From Stappia sp. MMSF_3263 (lineage in GTDB: Bacteria > Pseudomonadota > Alphaproteobacteria > Rhizobiales > Stappiaceae), in NCBI RefSeq assembly GCF_030733745.1, contig NZ_JASHIK010000006.1, positions 62,001 through 126,000 of the forward strand: a stretch of 64,000 nt of DNA, in the 5' to 3' direction. Shown here in pieces: positions 15,815-24,841 of the stretch. The notes beneath the pieces are model-generated. The model did no database searches, was not told the DNA's origin, and saw only the letters and a list, made by a program, of their open reading frames with translations. How positions within the stretch are numbered: the stretch's first letter is position 1; every line of letters starts with the position of its first letter. Both the position numbers and the translations under genes were made by a program.

Positions 15815-17698
15815 TCACCCTCGCAGAAACACGAACTGTCGCACGATCAACCCGGCAATCAGCAAGATGCACAAGCCGGATACGACAGGATAAGGGCTTA
15901 CAGCCCCCACCGCCGCAACCGTTAGGAGGACTCTTTCCCAGGTGAGCAGTTCGGTCTTGATCAATCCCTCTATCGAGGCTGCGACGGCGAGCGCGCCAAA
16001 GAACGCACCGACCACTGCGAGAGTGTTTGCCAAAGGCCCGAGCTCCAGAAGTATTCCCGGATTCCAGACGAAGGCGAAAGGTAACAAAAATCCAACGATT
16101 GCAAGCCTTACGGCCGAGAAAGCAATCTTGAAAGGATCCTCGTCGGCGATCGCAGACGCGGCAATGGCTGCAACGGCGATCGGAGGAGTTAGCGCAGACA
16201 AGATCGCATAGTAGAGCAAGAACATTTGGCTCGGAAGGATCGGGAAACCGAGCTTGGATAGCGCCGGTCCCACGAGCACGGCCGCCAGAATATAGGCGCT
16301 CGGGGTCGGCATCCCCAGACCGAGAACGATCGTGACGGCTGCGGCAATCACGAGCGTCAGTATTGGCTGCGCATCGCTAACGGTTAGAATCACATTCGCT
16401 GATTTCATCCCAAGGCCGGTCATGGACAATCCGCCAATCACCAGGCCCGCAGCAGCACATGCACCGGCAACCGGCAAAATCTGCAGAGTGGTTGTTCCAA
16501 GACCTTCCACGATTTGCCAAGGCGAAAGCCGCGTTTCTTTCAGGATAAATGAAGCGACAATCGTGACAAGGACGCCGACACCAGCCGTAAGCGTCGGCGA
16601 ATAACCGAGTATCAGCGCAACGATAATACCGATGATAGGCAGCAAAAAGACCCAGCCGGTTTTGAACGTTTCCGCAGCGGTTGGAACCTCGTCTTCCGAC
16701 GGGCGCAGGTCGTATTTGACCGAGCGCAAGTGCACCTGGGCGAAAACGCCGGTATAATAAAGCAGAGCTGGTACCAGGGCCGCGAGCACGATCGAGTTAT
16801 AGGAAATACCCGAGTACTCGGCCATGATGAAGGCCGCCGACCCCATGATCGGGGGCATCGCGCTACCACCGGTGGATGCCGCAACCTCCACCGCTCCTGC
16901 AAATCGGGCGCGATATCCAAGCCGTTTCATCACAGGGATAGTGATCGAACCGGTTGCGACGACATCGGAAGTGGGGCTGCCGGACATCGTTCCATATAAT
17001 CCAGACGAGATGATCGCGATCTTGGCAGGCCCTCCTCTTGCGCGCCCGGTGACCAGAGCCGCAAGGTTAAAGAAGAAATCGCCGCCTCCTGCCTTTGAAA
17101 GAAATGTTCCGAACATCACGAAAAGGAAAACGTAGCTGGCCACCACCTGAATCGGGACGCCAAACAAGCCGTCGGTCGTGAAAACGAGGATATCGAGCAG
17201 ATACGTAAACTCGCTAACCCGATGACCGAAGGGAGGTGGCAGCAGATAGCCAAAAAGATTGTAGAACAGAAAGAGCAAGACAACCCCGGTGAGCCCCAAG
17301 CCGGTAGTACGCCGGGTCGCTTCGAGCGTCAGAAACAGGAGCGAGGAACCGAAGAACAACTGATCGATCGTGAACTCATCCAGAATACTTATTCGGTTCG
17401 CTATCGCTCCCGAATTCATGAAGAAATAGACGCCGCAAGCAAGACTGAGAGCCGCCAGAATCCAGTCGTAGAAAGGAATCCGATCCGGCGCTCTGGAGGT
17501 CGCTCCAATCGCCAGAAAAAGAATGGTGAATATCCCCGAAATAAAGAGAATACCCTGAATAAGCGGGTCAGCGATAATGAACAGATTTGAATGAACCACC
17601 CATATGGCGAAGGCCGCCGACAGTACCTTGACAACGGTACTCATGGTAGGTGCGAGTTTTCTACGGCGGCCAGTTTCAGTCAGCGAAGGGAAGTCCAT
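15815..17698 (-). CDS. TAXI-type TRAP transporter, fused small and large permease
   Basis: A 627-aa polytopic membrane protein. The first ~150 residues hold four helices equivalent to the DctQ part, and the rest is a DctM-like body. Family landmarks are GGGDFFFNLAALVTGRARGGPAKIAIISSGLYGTMSGSPTSDVVATGSITIPVMKRLGY (1st substrate-gate region; about residues 205-265) and GLGMPTPSAYILAAVLVGPAL with LSALTPPIAVAAIAASAIA near 465-520. It uses an ion gradient to import a solute delivered by the TAXI binding protein encoded upstream. The start is uncertain: a later ATG at 17644 is also plausible and neither has a strong ribosome site. Confidence 0.9.
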   Translation of the reverse strand: MDFPSLTETGRRRKLAPTMSTVVKVLSAAFAIWVVHSNLFIIADPLIQGILFISGIFTILFLAIGATSRAPDRIPFYDWILAALSLACGVYFFMNSGAIANRISILDEFTIDQLFFGSSLLFLTLEATRRTTGLGLTGVVLLFLFYNLFGYLLPPPFGHRVSEFTYLLDILVFTTDGLFGVPIQVVASYVFLFVMFGTFLSKAGGGDFFFNLAALVTGRARGGPAKIAIISSGLYGTMSGSPTSDVVATGSITIPVMKRLGYRARFAGAVEVAASTGGSAMPPIMGSAAFIMAEYSGISYNSIVLAALVPALLYYTGVFAQVHLRSVKYDLRPSEDEVPTAAETFKTGWVFLLPIIGIIVALILGYSPTLTAGVGVLVTIVASFILKETRLSPWQIVEGLGTTTLQILPVAGACAAAGLVIGGLSMTGLGMKSANVILTVSDAQPILTLVIAAAVTIVLGLGMPTPSAYILAAVLVGPALSKLGFPILPSQMFLLYYAILSALTPPIAVAAIAASAIADEDPFKIAFSAVRLAIVGFLLPFAFVWNPGILLELGPLANTLAVVGAFFGALAVAASIEGLIKTELLTWERVLLTVAAVGAVSPYPVVSGLCILLIAGLIVRQFVFLRG

Positions 17699-17805
17699 GC
17701 CTATACCGTTTCACGATTGTTTGTTTGAAAGTAAATTGCCCATACTGAACGTGCCTTGCCTGTGTTTACACATGCAAAGTCCGCAGCAGTGCACTTGGCA
17801 GCAGT

Positions 17806-17842
17806 ATGCAGCCGGCGCGCTGTTTTTGCGGGCCGGCTGCAT
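17806..17842 (-). terminator. Strong hairpin between TAXI binding-protein and permease genes
   Basis: ATGCAGCCGGC (17806-17816) and GCCGGCTGCAT (17832-17842) form a perfect 11-bp GC-rich stem around a 15-nt loop in the 157-bp gap. It has no T-run past the stem on the minus strand. Such intercistronic hairpins commonly stabilise or partly terminate the mRNA, so that the binding protein is made in excess over the permease. Confidence 0.6.
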
Positions 17843-17855
17843 TATCTGAAAGGTG

Positions 17856-18845
17856 TTACTTAATAAGACCCAATTCCATGTAAGCGCGCTTTGCACCGGC
17901 ATGGAACGGAAGTGTGGTCTGAGAAACAAGCAGTTCTGGCGTCAACTGCTTCATCGCGTTGTGCACGCCGCGAATTTCATCGATATTTTCTGCGATATCT
18001 TTTGCGAGCATATAGCCGGTTTCTTCGGGCAGGCTCTCGGTCGTGATCACCATTGCACCCAGTGCGACCGTAACAACGTCATCAGATTGGTTGGCGTAAC
18101 TTTCGCCGGGAATTGTATAGATTCCCGTTCCAAATTTTTCGTTCGTCTTCTCAATGATTTCCTGAGGAACACTCAGAAGTACGACTTCATTACTTTTGTC
18201 AACTTTTCGGAACGACGAATGTCCTACAAAGATACCGTTAATAACCATGTCGGTCCGACCGTCGGTTATCAGGTCCGCTTGCTGAGCAGAGCCGCCCCGA
18301 ACCAGAACCCCGCCGTTCGCTTCGATAGTAGCCTCATCATAGCCGGCTTCTTCGAGCATGAACGTCGTGATATTGGCCACGATGTTGCCCGCATTGTTGT
18401 TCGCAACGCGTATAGCCGCACCTGATTTCGCGAGATCGTCAATACTGTCGATCCCGTATTCATCGGCAATGGATTTTCTAAGGAAAAAATGCATCGGCGC
18501 CCAATTGTACATATACCCGATGGCCTGAAGATTGTTGATGGGTGCCTTGAACGGTTCTTCTCCGGCGAGCGCCAACTTGATCTCGGCGTCGTGGGCCAAA
18601 CCTAAGTCCGTCCGACCTGCGCCCAGCAAAGCAATGTTTGCAAACCCGCCTCCGGTTGCTTGGTATGTAACGACACCACTGGGATCGTCAGCCTTAACTG
18701 CTCGGTCAATGCCAGCACCAAGCAGAGACCAAAGACCGGACGGGTTTCCTCCCGAAAGTGTGACGGTGACGCTTTCCGCAACTGCGCTGCCTGCAATTGC
18801 ACACATTCCGATGGCAGCAATAACGGCTTTAAAACTCTTTTTCAC
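17856..18845 (-). CDS. TAXI-family TRAP transporter periplasmic binding protein
   Basis: A protein of about 329 aa from the GTG at 18845, which follows GGGAGGA. A signal peptide (MKKSFKAVIAAIGMCAIAGSAVAES, read with fMet) exports it to the periplasm. The TAXI signature appears as VTLSGGNPSGLWSLLGAGID near the mature N-terminus. A substrate-binding middle region includes ATGGGFANIALLGAGRTDLGLAH, and the C-terminal half contains GGSAQQADLITDGRTDMVIN. TAXI proteins bind small organic acids such as glutamate or aromatic acids. Context with the phthalate-type enzymes suggests an aromatic or dicarboxylic acid. Two palindromes lie in its promoter. Confidence 0.9.
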   Translation of the reverse strand: MKKSFKAVIAAIGMCAIAGSAVAESVTVTLSGGNPSGLWSLLGAGIDRAVKADDPSGVVTYQATGGGFANIALLGAGRTDLGLAHDAEIKLALAGEEPFKAPINNLQAIGYMYNWAPMHFFLRKSIADEYGIDSIDDLAKSGAAIRVANNNAGNIVANITTFMLEEAGYDEATIEANGGVLVRGGSAQQADLITDGRTDMVINGIFVGHSSFRKVDKSNEVVLLSVPQEIIEKTNEKFGTGIYTIPGESYANQSDDVVTVALGAMVITTESLPEETGYMLAKDIAENIDEIRGVHNAMKQLTPELLVSQTTLPFHAGAKRAYMELGLIK

Positions 18846-18866
18846 AGGTTCCTCCCTCTCCATCCT

Positions 18867-18894
18867 CATAGACATCTAATGTTAGATATCTATG
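18867..18894. promoter_or_regulatory. Long palindrome in TAXI-TRAP promoter
   Basis: The left arm CATAGACATCTAA and right arm TTAGATATCTATG are 13-bp inverted repeats with one mismatch and a 2-bp centre, 22 bp before the GTG. The core is shared with the stress-protein promoter palindrome (2491-2504). It probably overlaps the core promoter, so repression is the simplest model. Confidence 0.6.
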
Positions 18895-18920
18895 TTATAT
18901 AGGAATAATGGATTGCCGCT

Positions 18921-18936
18921 TCTTAGTCAACTAAGA
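18921..18936. promoter_or_regulatory. TCTTAG-N4-CTAAGA operator, TAXI-TRAP promoter
   Basis: TCTTAG-TCAA-CTAAGA is a perfect 6-bp inverted repeat, the most symmetric copy of the element seen at 12086, 14838, 30871 and 33511. It lies 76 bp upstream of the TAXI start. Confidence 0.65.
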
Positions 18937-18949
18937 TCAGGGTTTTTGG

Positions 18950-19283
18950 GTGGAGCTGATTTGCAGAGTTCTGCCGATTGCCCCATCGGCTCGTCACGAG
19001 AATGTCGCCAAGCGACAGGGCGCGGAGCGGCTTTCGGTCCACCCCCGCCGCGGTATCGCTCTGAAGATCGAGGCGCCGTGTCTTCGAGGAAAACTTCCGC
19101 GTCTATGGTAGGCGTAAGATCCGGCGGCAATTGCAGCGGGAGGGCTTCAATATCGCCCGTTGCACGTGGCCAGGCTTATGAAGGCCATTGGGCTTCAGGG
19201 GAAAATTCGGGGCAAGCGGCTCAAAACGACGTTTCCGGACAAATCCGCGCCAAACCCGCTCGACCGTATGAACCGCCCGTTCG
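18950..19283 (+). pseudogene. IS3-family transposase OrfB fragment with frameshifts
   Basis: Reading across three frames gives VELICRVLPIAPSARHENVA, then VFEENFRVYGRRKIRRQLQR, then VARLMKAIGLQGKIRGKRLK and FPDKSAPNPLDRMNRPF. This is the N-terminal third of an IS3-family (IS407-like) OrfB. Frameshifts lie near 19072 and 19165, and the catalytic DDE part is absent. It is a decayed insertion between the TAXI promoter and the MarR gene. Confidence 0.75.
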
Positions 19284-19314
19284 ACAATGCTGTCGGCTCA
19301 CTGGCCTACGATAG

Positions 19315-19833
19315 CTAAGAGGAAGCGTGGCCCTTGGTTGGCGGCATCCGAACCCCACGCGATGCGGCACGTCGTTCATCTTCCTCAAGATTTCGGATCA
19401 TGACAGTCAGCGCTTTTCGCAACGTGGTTTGCTCGTCCTTGGTGAGGCTGGAAAGGGCGATATCATTGGCTTCGAGCGCGAGCGGTTCAAGCAGTTCACG
19501 AAGTTCCCAACCTTTCGCGGTCAGGAACGCATGCAGACGACGCTTATTGCCCTCGACATTGCGCCGAACAATGTAGCCCAATTCCTCCATGCGAATAAGT
19601 GCGGTATGTGCGGTCGGTTCCGTGAGATGCGCTCTATCGCTCAGTTCGCGTTGAGACAGCCCATCCTCTTGCCAGAGAATGCGGAGGAATATCCACTGTC
19701 CAAAGGTAACATTTTGGGTTTGAAGGCGGATCTGTAGAGAACGGTTGAAACCGCGCGCAGCCAGGCGCACCAGCCTCGCTATACGTTCAACGCCCGCCTC
19801 ATCTGCCGCGCTATACTCAATTTGTTCGCTCAT
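19315..19833 (-). CDS. MarR-family regulator, candidate master repressor of the catabolic blocks
   Basis: A 172-aa MarR protein. An N-terminal dimerisation helix (AGVERIARLVRLAARGFNRS) is followed by FGQWIFLRILWQEDGLSQRE, the recognition region LTEPTAHTALIRMEELGYIV, the wing RRNVEGNKRRLHAFLTAKGW and C-terminal dimer helices. MarR repressors bind 16-20-bp palindromes, usually relieved by aromatic ligands. It sits between the two catabolic blocks that share the CTTAG-N4-CTAAG element, and is the nearest regulator to four of the five sites. No copy lies before its own start, so no autoregulation is visible. It may be transcribed with the 20020-30844 operon. Confidence 0.88.
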   Translation of the reverse strand: MSEQIEYSAADEAGVERIARLVRLAARGFNRSLQIRLQTQNVTFGQWIFLRILWQEDGLSQRELSDRAHLTEPTAHTALIRMEELGYIVRRNVEGNKRRLHAFLTAKGWELRELLEPLALEANDIALSSLTKDEQTTLRKALTVMIRNLEEDERRAASRGVRMPPTKGHASS

Positions 19834-20019
19834 GGCCTCATAAGATCAGCACGACGAGCTATTGCCAAGTCCCTGAAAAGCACCGCAGCCACTTACAGCA
19901 CAACAAACTGCATCGCTGCACAGCCGGGTGCTCTTTTTCGCAGGGAGATCGCCTCGGGGTTTGCAGTTTACATGGAGCGGACTCTCATTAAGCATCAAGC
20001 GAAGTCCGGCCAGTTCACG

Positions 20020-21063
20020 TCAACCCTCCTGCATGTTCGCCAACCGCTCTCTCCAAACAGGTTCGACTTCGAGATTGCGGGTGTATTTCGGCAGATCGCC
20101 ATCCATGAGGCGGGTGGCGTTTTCCACCAGAACCTCCGGCATGATCGAATAAAGATCGATCGTATGACCCAGGATGTGCGGCGTAAGGACGACACGATCA
20201 AGCCCGCGCAGCGGGTGATCCGCCGGTAGCGGTTCGGTCTCAGTCACATCGAGGCCAACTCCCGAAAGATGGCCTTCGGACATGACCTCGACCAAAGCGT
20301 CTTCGTCGATCAGTCCGCCACGGGATGTGTTCACCAGGATCGCGTCACGTTTCATTTTCCGCAGTTCGGCCTCCCCGATCATTCCGCGAGTTTGTGCATT
20401 GAGAGGCACATGCAGGCTGATCACGTCGGACTGCACCAGTAACGCGTCGCGATCGACCAGACATACGCCTTCAGGTGCGGTCTCCGGCGTCAGGAAGGGA
20501 TCGTGAACCAAGATCTCAGCCGGTTCGAATGCCCGGAGGCGGTCGATCACCCCGCCGCCGATCCGGCCCGAACCAACTAACCCGACAGTCCTGCCGCGCA
20601 GCATACGGGCATACATCTGCTGCGGACGTTTGGCGTTTTCATGCAAGAGACGCTCAGATGTGTGCAGCTTGTAGAGAAGCACGAGCATCAGCATCACGGT
20701 TGCCTCGGACATCGCGAGAAAATTCTCGGGGGTCGCTCCGTTCCCCACGATTAGCCCGCGCATTCCGCAGGCCTCGAGATCGACCGCGTCGACCCCGATC
20801 GTGGGAAACACCAGCGCCCGCAAGCGCGAAGACGCATCGAGATCTTCTTCGCTGAGCCGAGAGCGGGAGCTGGCCACGATGATATCCACGTCCGACAATA
20901 GTGTCTGCCGCTGCTCTGCAGACAGGCGTAAAGGCACACCTGGAACTATTGCCGGCCCCCGCACCACATCCCAGCCAAGATCGGAAAGCTTGGTCGAAGC
21001 GCTTTCGAGTACGTCCGCGAGCACAGGATCCTGTGCTATATAGATCTTGGGTTTCATCTTCAT
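20020..21063 (-). CDS. D-isomer-specific 2-hydroxyacid dehydrogenase
   Basis: An NAD(P)-dependent oxidoreductase of 347 aa. The nucleotide-binding motif is GLVGSGRIGGGV (about residue 160). The catalytic triad is visible as Arg in ILVNTSRGGLIDEDAL, Glu in LDVTETEPLP and His in VVLTPHILGHT. It interconverts a 2-oxo acid and its D-2-hydroxy acid in the cytosol. Its start overlaps the end of the ThDP-enzyme gene as ATGA, so the two act together, probably on the same oxo acid. It is the last enzyme gene of an eight-gene operon. The exact substrate cannot be read from the sequence. Confidence 0.88.
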   Translation of the reverse strand: MKMKPKIYIAQDPVLADVLESASTKLSDLGWDVVRGPAIVPGVPLRLSAEQRQTLLSDVDIIVASSRSRLSEEDLDASSRLRALVFPTIGVDAVDLEACGMRGLIVGNGATPENFLAMSEATVMLMLVLLYKLHTSERLLHENAKRPQQMYARMLRGRTVGLVGSGRIGGGVIDRLRAFEPAEILVHDPFLTPETAPEGVCLVDRDALLVQSDVISLHVPLNAQTRGMIGEAELRKMKRDAILVNTSRGGLIDEDALVEVMSEGHLSGVGLDVTETEPLPADHPLRGLDRVVLTPHILGHTIDLYSIMPEVLVENATRLMDGDLPKYTRNLEVEPVWRERLANMQEG

Positions 21064-22829
21064 TCGCTCCGGGTCAGGCCAGCAACCATGTTGGGGTTGT
21101 AACCAGGCTGAACGCGCGCATCGATCACAACGCTCTTACCTTCACGAACCAACTCGATGCCTTTCTTGACCGCTTCGACCAGTTCGCCCGCGGTAAAGAC
21201 AGGCCCGATCCCCTCGCATCCCTGTGCACGAGCAACGCCTGCGATGTCGATGTCCGGATCGCCGATACGCTGACCGATCCACTTGTTCTCCACCGGACGG
21301 TTGCGAGCGACGGCAACACGCTCCTGGTGAACCTCGTCATTGTAGAAAGAGCGGTTGTTCGACACCACCGCCAGAAACGGTGCTCCATAGTGCGCCGCGG
21401 TCCAGAACGCCGAGGCCGCCATCATGAAGTCGCCATCCCCGAGAACCGCGACCGGTATACGCTCGCTGCCTTTCAATGCCAGCGCGGCACCGATCAGCAT
21501 ACCCGGACCGGAGCCGATCCCGGCACCGCCATCGGAGCCAAGGAAATCGAGTGGGTGGCGGAAATGCCACGCCTCGCCCGCCCAACCGAGCGGCAAGCGC
21601 ACCATGCTGGCGCAAATTCCGTCCAGCCCTTCGCCAAGTGCCCCGGCCAGCGTCATGATATCCAGCTGCGCTTCCGGAGCGGGAGCATTCAGGGCGGGTT
21701 TCACCGGCAGGTTTTCGGGCTCGTCGCCAGCGCCAACACCCAGCAAATCCGCAATGGCATGCATCGCGCGATCCGGCGAACTGGCCAGGTGGAGATCGAG
21801 TGCCGACAGCCCCTGATGCTCCATGCCCCAGCCATTGTGCAACTGATAATCGAGAGAGGCCTGGATAATCTTGGCTTCAACCTTGCCTGCCAGCTTGAGC
21901 GTTCCGGCAACGTCAAGCCAGTCGAGGCTGAGGATCACATCGGCTTCCCGCAGAACTTCGCCCGCCGCATCGTCGATAAAGAATGCAGGTTTGCCACGGT
22001 GCAGAGGATGGTTCGTCGGGAAAGAAGCGCCGATCCGGATGTCGGTCAGAACCTTCGCTCCCAAAGCTTCGACCAATGCCACACGCCGTGCCCAGTCAGC
22101 CGGATCGCGCGACACCCGCCCCGCCAGGACAACCGGATTTTTGGCGTTTTTCAGCAACTCGGCGGCACGCGCCACCCCCTCAGCGGAAGGGTCCGCCGGC
22201 AGTGGCGACCGGTAACGCGAAAAGTCGGGCAATGCCGGCGCTTCGGCATGCTGTTTTTCCTGGATCGACACATCAAAATTTACATAAGTCGGGCCGTGCG
22301 GTTCCGCCCGGGCAATCAGATTTGCCCTCAGCATGGATTCGATCGCTGCCTCCATCGAAGCAGGCTGGTCATCCCATTTCACATAGTTGCGTATCATTGA
22401 AGCTTGGTCGCGGCAGGTATGCAACCAGTCGATCCATGGACGGCGCAACGCCGCATCCACAGGTCCGGTCGCACCGTAGATCAACACAGGCACGCGGTCG
22501 CACCAGGCGTTGAAAATTGCCATCGTTCCATGCATCAGCCCGACATTGCTGTGCAGGATCACAGCAAGAGGTTCACCTGTAACCTTGGCATATCCGTGCG
22601 CGATTGCCACTGCATGTTCCTCATGCAGGCAAAGCAACATCTGTGGGTCTTCGTTGCCCAGGTGGTTCACCAGGCTGTCATGTAGCCCACGAAAGCTCGA
22701 TCCTGGATTAAGGGTGACGTATTTAACGCGAAGACCCCTAAGCATCTCCGCAAAAACGTCGCTCCCCCAAACTCCGTCGCTGTCAGAGGCAACCGGCCGT
22801 TCAACTCCCGAAGGTCTTTGATCAGTCAT
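21060..22829 (-). CDS. ThDP-dependent enzyme (2-oxoacid decarboxylase/acetolactate-synthase superfamily)
   Basis: A 589-aa protein in three-domain order. The N-terminal Pyr domain has NPGSSFRGLHDSL and the cofactor-activating glutamate in LCLHEEHAVAIAHGYAKVTG. The central domain has AKNPVVLAGRVSRD. The C-terminal PP domain has VAVLGDGDFMMAASAFWTAA and VVSNNRSFYND, the GDGD-N-N metal-diphosphate motif. The superfamily includes benzoylformate decarboxylase, oxalyl-CoA decarboxylase and carboligases; the sequence does not pick one. Decarboxylation of an aromatic 2-oxo acid would fit the neighbouring hydroxyacid and aldehyde dehydrogenases (inference). It overlaps the D-2-hydroxyacid dehydrogenase gene by 4 bp. 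Confidence 0.87.
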   Translation of the reverse strand: MTDQRPSGVERPVASDSDGVWGSDVFAEMLRGLRVKYVTLNPGSSFRGLHDSLVNHLGNEDPQMLLCLHEEHAVAIAHGYAKVTGEPLAVILHSNVGLMHGTMAIFNAWCDRVPVLIYGATGPVDAALRRPWIDWLHTCRDQASMIRNYVKWDDQPASMEAAIESMLRANLIARAEPHGPTYVNFDVSIQEKQHAEAPALPDFSRYRSPLPADPSAEGVARAAELLKNAKNPVVLAGRVSRDPADWARRVALVEALGAKVLTDIRIGASFPTNHPLHRGKPAFFIDDAAGEVLREADVILSLDWLDVAGTLKLAGKVEAKIIQASLDYQLHNGWGMEHQGLSALDLHLASSPDRAMHAIADLLGVGAGDEPENLPVKPALNAPAPEAQLDIMTLAGALGEGLDGICASMVRLPLGWAGEAWHFRHPLDFLGSDGGAGIGSGPGMLIGAALALKGSERIPVAVLGDGDFMMAASAFWTAAHYGAPFLAVVSNNRSFYNDEVHQERVAVARNRPVENKWIGQRIGDPDIDIAGVARAQGCEGIGPVFTAGELVEAVKKGIELVREGKSVVIDARVQPGYNPNMVAGLTRSE

Positions 22830-22854
22830 GCGATAAGTCCATGTTATTGAGGTT

Positions 22855-23628
22855 TCAGTGGTGGCTCAGCAGATGGCCGAAACCATGTGGTTGATCGTTG
22901 AACCCGGCTGTTCTCAGCAGATGCCAAGCCATAACCTGATTGCTTGTGATCACGGGTTTGCCAAGCTGCTCCTCGAGGAGGCTGACGACCTCGAGCGAAC
23001 GGATCGCCGTGCAGCTGACAAAATATGCATCGGTTTTTTGGGCGTAATGTTCTTTCGTTAACGCAAGCCAGTCTTCCGGCGGCAAGGCGGCCATATCCCT
23101 TGGATGGTCTATTCCGAGACCATGGGCATCGATGACGTCAAATCCATGCCGATTGAGAAATGCGACTTCGCTTTTGACGATGTGGTCGACATAGGGGGTA
23201 ATCAAGACCAGCGTTCGCGCCGTCAGTGCATTTAGAGCGCTTACGATCGCTTCAGACGTAGCGACGACCCGTCTGCCGGAGGCTGAACACGCGCGCGCCA
23301 GAATATCTCTCTCCAGTTGCTCGCTCAGCGTGGAAACAGCAGTACAATGAAATCCGACGACCGCAGGATCGACATCGCCCACAAGCGAAGCCGCAGTTTC
23401 GACATCTTCTGCCATGGCGTTTAGTTGTTCGCGCGAACTGCCGGTCAGTCGCAGGCGCGTCACATGCAAAGAGATATCCCGCGGTAACAATGCGGCCAAA
23501 TCTCCCTCAGCCACAATGTTGCCGGACGGCAAGATCACTCCGAAACGCGCGCGCCCGCCAAAACGGAACCCACACGCAAGACTGTTCAACCGGGGCGGCG
23601 CTACGAGATCGCGATTATCGCTCATCAT
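22855..23628 (-). CDS. Asp/Glu racemase superfamily protein, maleate isomerase/arylmalonate decarboxylase-like
   Basis: A 257-aa protein. The N-terminal strand is RARFGVILPSGNIVAEGDLA, as in maleate cis-trans isomerases. Two catalytic-type cysteines are present, in VGFHCTAVST and YFVSCTAIRS. A second helix-strand region, EAIVSALNALTARTLVLITP, is typical of the fold. Two cysteines argue for an isomerase or racemase rather than a one-cysteine arylmalonate decarboxylase. It lies between the TRAP binding-protein and ThDP-enzyme genes, so it probably prepares the imported substrate for cleavage. Confidence 0.82.
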   Translation of the reverse strand: MMSDNRDLVAPPRLNSLACGFRFGGRARFGVILPSGNIVAEGDLAALLPRDISLHVTRLRLTGSSREQLNAMAEDVETAASLVGDVDPAVVGFHCTAVSTLSEQLERDILARACSASGRRVVATSEAIVSALNALTARTLVLITPYVDHIVKSEVAFLNRHGFDVIDAHGLGIDHPRDMAALPPEDWLALTKEHYAQKTDAYFVSCTAIRSLEVVSLLEEQLGKPVITSNQVMAWHLLRTAGFNDQPHGFGHLLSHH

Positions 23629-23695
23629 TTGTACAGATGGTTCAAGGGTTGTCCGGGCTCGGTGACACGACGGATGTCACCGAACCCAATGCCAT

Positions 23696-24802
23696 TTATT
23701 GCTTGACCTTGGAGAAGACTTCTCTTTCCAGCAGTGCGGTGAATGCATCGACATCGCCCTCGACGCCCTGAACGAGGCCGTCCCAGCGCTGCAATGTCTC
23801 GATATGTTGCTGAACAATCGCCTTGGCGTCAGACGACCCACCCAATTTGACGATGTCGTTCGCTACCGCCTCAAGCTCGCTGGCGCGAAAATCTTCCATC
23901 GCTTCGTTGAACGCGTCATCAGGTTTCCAGAAGACCACGCCCTTTTCGTCGGCCTCCATGCGCGCAGCAGCCTCCTGGTCGGCGTAGGTCTTGCTGATCT
24001 TCGCAATCCGTCCGGGGATTGCCGAAATCAGCGCCGAGCGGTTCGCTTCGTCCAGATTTGCAACAGCATCACGGTTGAAGATGAATTCACCCAGGCCGTG
24101 ATAGCTTCCGATCGGTTGATCGACGATACCGCGCACGGAGTCGATCAAACCCAGCGTTTGAAGCCAGGCGAGATTACCTACCGCGCAGTCGACCTGGCCC
24201 TGCTGCAAAGCAGGCCCGACTTCACTCGCCGGCAGCGACACAGGTACAGCTCCCAGGGCATTTATGAGGCGCACAGCAAATCCACCCGTCACACGAATTT
24301 TCTTCCCGGCAATATCGTCCGAGCTAGAAATCGGTTGCGCGCACATCAGATACCATGGCGAAGCTGCATGCCCTCCCAACCAGACCGCGTTTTGCTTTTC
24401 AAGATCGGCGATGCATTCGTCGCAGTTCAGCAACATCGTTTCGTTGGTCGCGCCTGCGGCAGCCCAGAAGTTGGCCGCAAACGGCAGAAGCTCCGGCAGC
24501 ATTGCAACATGTGGGATTTCGCTGGAATTCAGCGTAGGCACGATAAATCCGGCGTCCATGACGCCGGCGCGAATTCCGCCCAGGCTGGCTTGGCCACCCA
24601 ACATCTGGCCTCCGACGAAAACCTGCGTTTCGAGGGCACCGTCCGTGGCAGCCGCGAGTTCATCGAAGAATTCTTGCGCCTGCACGGCTTCAATGGCCAG
24701 CGGCGGCATGAATGTGTTGTACCTGAGTTCATCTGCATTTGCGCTGCAGGTCAACCCGAGAAAAGCTGCGACTGCGGCAGTTTTTATCACTCTATTCTTC
24801 AT
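23696..24802 (-). CDS. TRAP transporter periplasmic binding protein (DctP family), first system
   Basis: A protein of about 368 aa from the ATG at 24802, which follows GGGAGGAGG. The signal peptide KTAAVAAFLGLTCSANADE exports it. The mature protein shows DctP features: ELRYNTFMPPLAIEAVQAQEF, the receptor region SSDDIAGKKIRVTGGFAVRL with the conserved arginine that grips a carboxylate, and ALQQGQVDCAVGNLAWLQTL. It delivers an organic acid to the DctQ-DctM pair encoded just upstream. The gene order hyuA-hyuB-Q-M-P links uptake to the hydantoinase-like enzymes. Confidence 0.9.
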   Translation of the reverse strand: MKNRVIKTAAVAAFLGLTCSANADELRYNTFMPPLAIEAVQAQEFFDELAAATDGALETQVFVGGQMLGGQASLGGIRAGVMDAGFIVPTLNSSEIPHVAMLPELLPFAANFWAAAGATNETMLLNCDECIADLEKQNAVWLGGHAASPWYLMCAQPISSSDDIAGKKIRVTGGFAVRLINALGAVPVSLPASEVGPALQQGQVDCAVGNLAWLQTLGLIDSVRGIVDQPIGSYHGLGEFIFNRDAVANLDEANRSALISAIPGRIAKISKTYADQEAAARMEADEKGVVFWKPDDAFNEAMEDFRASELEAVANDIVKLGGSSDAKAIVQQHIETLQRWDGLVQGVEGDVDAFTALLEREVFSKVKQ

Positions 24803-24841
24803 ACTTCCTCCTCCCATTTTGGACTTACTGTTCGACTGTTT

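Noticed and set aside
20901-22400. Long plus-strand frame opposite the ThDP-enzyme gene
   Set aside because: It is antisense to a well-supported gene and has histidine/arginine-rich composition typical of mirrored high-GC codons.
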